DNA of 64,000 nt from Symbiotaphrina buchneri (lineage: Eukaryota; Ascomycota; Symbiotaphrinales; Symbiotaphrinaceae). The DNA lies in the NCBI GenBank assembly GCA_001599915.1, contig BCIG01000002.1:868001-932000 (forward strand). Reading direction: 5' to 3'. Shown here piece by piece: positions 58,865-64,000 of the stretch (position 1 is the first letter of the stretch; each line of letters opens with the position of its first letter). The notes below the pieces were generated by a model. The model was not told the DNA's origin and made no database searches. It worked only from the letters and a program-made list of their open reading frames with translations. Position numbers and translations under genes: made by a program.

Positions 58865-61186
58865 TCAATCCCCTAGAGGCATTCCCTCAACCTCTTCGGC
58901 CAGCCCTCGCCAATTCTCAGCTTGGAGTTCGGCATACTTTGTCCGTTCTTGAGCCCAATCCTGGTGCAACCTGCTGACATGATACTGCGATGACTGGAAA
59001 TAGTTCAATTCGTCGCGGATACACTCTTTAATGAATACTCCTCGGGCATGTTGGTCGACAATGGATTGTTTGTCCTAGATTACCGTTCAGTACATAGAGA
59101 AATCACAGGCAAAGCGATTAGCATACCTTGATGATAGCTTCTTCAACCTTCTCAAGCTCGCCTGGCTTCAGCGTCCCCTCCGGTCTGGCTTTGAGGCCAG
59201 ATAGCTTGTTCTCATTGCTCGCTATGCGCCTCTCCAGTTGTGGGATGTTGTCTTTGGCATATCGATCTCGCCTATCGAACATATCGCGGACGCTGACCAG
59301 GCTATCACGTTGCCTTTTCAGATCTTCCATAACTCCGGCATCCCACGACCTGGCCTCATCCTCCAGCAGACTTTGACTGGTCGAGAGATGTTTCGCTGTG
59401 GACTTCAGACCTTCATTCAGGAGAGGCACATCGTTAGTATCTAGGCTATAAGTCGCCTCAGACGTTTCCGTCAACGACTGTAAGGCTAGAGAAAAGCGAA
59501 GATAGTCCGCTGCGATACCCTCATTGCGTTTGATCAGGCGGTCCATGAGCGCGCAAAGATTGACATAAAGGTCCGCTGATCGGCGGACCCCAGAACGAAC
59601 AGTATCGAACAGCTCCTCCAGAGACGGGGGCAATGAATCCTCGAGCGTCGGAGGCAAAGGCTTCCCGGTAAACTCTTCTTGGACAGAGATTGTTGCTTGC
59701 TTCCGCCACACAGATAGTTCCTAGTCTCCTATTAGTCGGAGCGCAAGGAGGGTTCAGGCTACCTACCGTAGGAACCGTTAAGAACATAACTACCAGCTGT
59801 TCCTGGCTAAGCACTGGATGCCGAACAAGAGCGTTAATGAACCTAACTAGTCCTCTTCGCCGTTTCTCTATGAAACCAACATCTGCTGACAGGTGTCTCC
59901 CATTGACTGCCGCACATTAGCACGATTCCTGATTGAGCGAACGAAGTCTCACTACCTGCTACCCTTTTAGGCGGAAGAAGAGGTAATGCGCGAAAAGGGT
60001 ATTTTTTGTGTAAGCAGTCCAATAACCATGTAAAGTCACTGTATCTTCTGACTACAGTGCTCCCCCTCCTAACACTCGAAACTTGATAATTTCGGTGCTG
60101 GAACATAAAAAGTCCCTCTTTCTCGGGCAACAGAGTCACATTCACTATCTCTTCCACACCACCCCCTGTTACCCTCCCTCCACCTATTGTTCTTCGACTA
60201 GTCTCTTGGGAGGCAGCAGGAGCACCGAAGCCTTCGTTACCCAACGCTGAAGGGTCACTTCCGGAGAAACCGTTGGCGACAGCAGTGTCGTAGGATCCCC
60301 ATCCAGTGCTACTTCCACCAGGTTGACTAGAAGGAGGATCTAGACTTGGCGTTGATGATGGCAGATCTGGCTGCGTGGTGTAGCTGGTGCTGGTTCGTTC
60401 TCGATCTTCAATATCAGCAGCGGTCGGTACGGCTCCATTTGTCTTGGGTAAAGGCCGGTCCGTCTTAGTATGGTCGTGTCCCTTATGGACGTCCGGGCTG
60501 GCCCATGGGTCGGCGTCATCCATGGCAGCGCCCGGTATGTTTCGAGCAGTAGGAGTCGTGGGCGGCGGAGCCTCGGGATGCTTGACTTTGTCGGCAGACT
60601 GCACCGAGAGCGATGGTAACGATGGTTTAGGAAGTCCTAGGATGATGACTTCAGTACCCATGGGAGAAGATCAACACCAACCACAGCCGGGATACTCACG
60701 TTTTCTCCTTTCATCCACGCCGTCCAGCGTGGCATCCTCTCCCTCCTGAGCCAGCCCAATAAGCGCTAATAGGACGTTGAATTCGTTGCGACCTAGCCCA
60801 CTCGCACTTTCTTGGCCTCCAACAACGACAATGTTCAATATCCGGCCCTGCTCCTCAGGGCTCAATCCGCTTGCCTCGAGCACTTGCTTGACACCGGTCA
60901 AGCCAATACCAGCACCAACCCTGCCACCTGAGGATACTAGGCTATCGTAGATGTCGATATATTCCGGCGGCACATCCGCGTCCCTCAAGAGTGTTTTCAC
61001 AAGCGTTGATCGGTCGCCTTTCTTTGCGGATGGCATTCCCCAGGGTGAATCCCCCGGTCCGTCGTCATCAGCAAAGAGCGAAGACTGGGAAGCTCCGGGT
61101 GTCGGGTCGTCATCGAAGAGTGACTGCCGAGAGCGAGTCGCATTTCCAATTGGTGAATCTTCTGGTGAATCACCAAATAAAGACAT
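58865..61186 (-). CDS. MVP1: Mvp1/SNX8-type sorting nexin (PX-BAR)
   Basis: Endosomal coat protein that tubulates membrane and recycles cargo. Exons (minus) are 61186-60700, 60636-59956, 59906-59767, 59720-59127 and 59074-58865, giving 703 residues, all in phase. Order of parts: an acidic N-terminus with repeated SLFxDD motifs; an EH-like helical domain (about 60-155, STLVKTLLRDADVPPEYIDI, GVKQVLEASGLSPEEQGRIL); and a disordered Pro/Ser/Thr region. The PX domain (about 320-435) has the PI3P-contact motif VVRRYSDFTWLL and LLPPKRVA. A BAR region follows (ELSVWRKQATISVQEEFTGK, long coiled coils to ELNYFQSSQYHVSRLHQDW). Introns are 46-63 bp. The gene is tandem with DCN1. Confidence 0.94.
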
Positions 61187-62340
61187 GACGCGACGACCGG
61201 TTCGTGTGTTTTGAGCTCTAATACCTCAGGCAAGAGGTATGGTCGGGGCTAGAGGTTGGGTTGGGAAGCTCAGTTCGAGATGCTCTCTCTGATAGCACGC
61301 AAGCTTAAACGGCCAAGACATGGTATGTGCGTGCGTCGTAGCCGGTTCAGGCAATGGCTTGATTGGAAGATAGCGATCCTCTTCAGACGAACAAGAACTA
61401 CTGTACAAAAATCTCCTGGAACTAGAAGGGGTATGACTATGGATCTTGAGTATTTTAGAGAACTTGAGAGCTCTACAGGCATCTATTACGCTGTGTTAAA
61501 GCAGATTAATGATAGGTATTACTGCCCTGCACATCACGTCAGGGGCATCGCATACCCGCATCATTGGACCTTATGCGGCCTGTGCTAGCACTATCGTTCA
61601 TCACAAGCATGAGCAATGCTCAAAGCGCGAAGTTGGATAGAGGCCGGGATAGTTCGCAATGACATTTTAGGTATGATATTATAGCAAAGTACGGAGTAGG
61701 CATATCTCAATATCTCAGATGAAGTTACCGCATGATCTGGGATTATCTGACGCTTGGCTGTGTTTTGTGAAGAGATGCCAAGACATGTACAAGTACTCCG
61801 TACAAGTAATTCTATGAGAAAGTACGTTACAGTCCGCATCGCCCTGGAATCCTTGATAAGGAGGTGATTGGATATCGGATCGAGAAGACCCTGAAGGCTT
61901 CTTGTTCCTTTTGGTCAGGTTCGTCCTAGCCACTTGTGGACTTGACAGCTGGCCTTTCAGGAAAGGATTTAGAGAGTGCCACCTTCGCGATTCCAGCAAC
62001 TTCCGTGAGGGAGAGGATTTAGGTTAGGAAAGAAGCTGTGGGGGGCGGCGAGTCTGATGGAGTAATCCGCCAAGGCTTCGCTTACTCACCAGCTCGCCAG
62101 GCAACTTGTAGCTGCGTCAGTCGGGTCGGAGCTCCAGTTACAAACACCTCACCTCACCTCTTGTCGCCTTCCTGTCTTCATCTCACCTACAACCTCCTCA
62201 AACCCTGCTACCTCTCCTCTCGTCTTTTCTTGACGAGTCTGTTTACGATCATCTCAGCTTGCTTGCAGCTGGGTCTTTGAGTTCTCTATCTTTTCAGTTG
62301 TTTTCCGGGTACCGCGCAGACGTCATACGAACAGCTCAGC
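61187..62340. other. Divergent promoter between MVP1 and CDC48
   Basis: 1.15 kb between divergent genes. The CDC48 side is CT-rich (62130-62280), typical of a highly expressed fungal promoter and leader. The frames at 61256-61588 and 62038-62280 show no domains. Confidence 0.5.

Positions 62341-64000
<1,660 letters not shown>

Overview
This window is nuclear DNA from a filamentous ascomycete (Pezizomycotina). The reasons are the many short (about 46-112 bp) GT-AG introns with CTRAC-type branch points, genes 0.4-2 kb apart on both strands, and a gene set typical of these fungi (Vps16, Pub1, Pif1, Edc3, Tea4/Bud14, Ste50, Rrb1, Spg1/Tem1, Dcn1, Mvp1, Cdc48). The class cannot be fixed from the sequence alone. 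No bacterial-style operons, rRNA or tRNA genes, CRISPR arrays, intact transposons or virus-like elements were seen. All exon models below were built by hand from reading frames, splice sites and family conservation.

Layout, left to right. 1-2141 (+) is the 3' part of VPS16. 2362-4210 (-) is a short kinesin-3. 5475-6803 (+) is a PQ-loop vacuolar transporter. A stretch of about 8 kb (6804-14849) holds no convincing gene and precedes a large C2H2 plus fungal-specific-domain transcription factor at 14850-18388 (+). 19616-21473 (+) is a very divergent protein-kinase-like gene ending in a 9-bp minisatellite that contains a 100-N assembly gap. 22029-23427 (-) is a Mediator-tail Med2-like subunit. 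24454-26334 (+) is PUB1, 27375-30152 (+) PIF1 helicase, 30790-33084 (+) EDC3, and 33488-35387 (+) a U-box cyclophilin (Cyp8/PPIL2). 35817-36603 (-) is a Pro/Gln-rich glycine-zipper protein. 37908-41351 (-) is a Tea4/Bud14 polarity factor, 43191-45314 (+) a Ser/Thr kinase, 47184-48848 (+) STE50. 49498-51155 (-) RRB1 and 51786-52956 (+) the SPG1/TEM1 GTPase are divergent. 53739-55770 (+) is a transglutaminase-like Cyk3-type protein, 56239-58251 (-) DCN1, 58865-61186 (-) MVP1, and 62341 to the right edge (+) CDC48, which is cut off by the window.

The genes are mostly housekeeping: endosome-vacuole traffic (VPS16, MVP1, PQ-loop), mRNA fate (PUB1, EDC3), ubiquitin/NEDD8 (DCN1, CDC48, U-box cyclophilin), polarity and septation (Tea4/Bud14, SPG1/TEM1, Cyk3-like) and signalling (STE50, kinases). 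They do not form one pathway.

The items most worth a second look are: (i) an 880-bp stretch inside DCN1 that is either a very long intron or a 273-codon in-frame insertion between the UBA-like and PONY domains; (ii) a 7-bp tandem duplication that exactly accounts for a frameshift in the Cyk3-like gene; (iii) a kinase-like gene whose catalytic loop resembles that of tyrosine kinases and whose repeat tail has an in-frame stop; and (iv) the long gene-poor region, with scattered GGTACC/AAGGTA motifs and a GATA palindrome, in front of the transcription factor.
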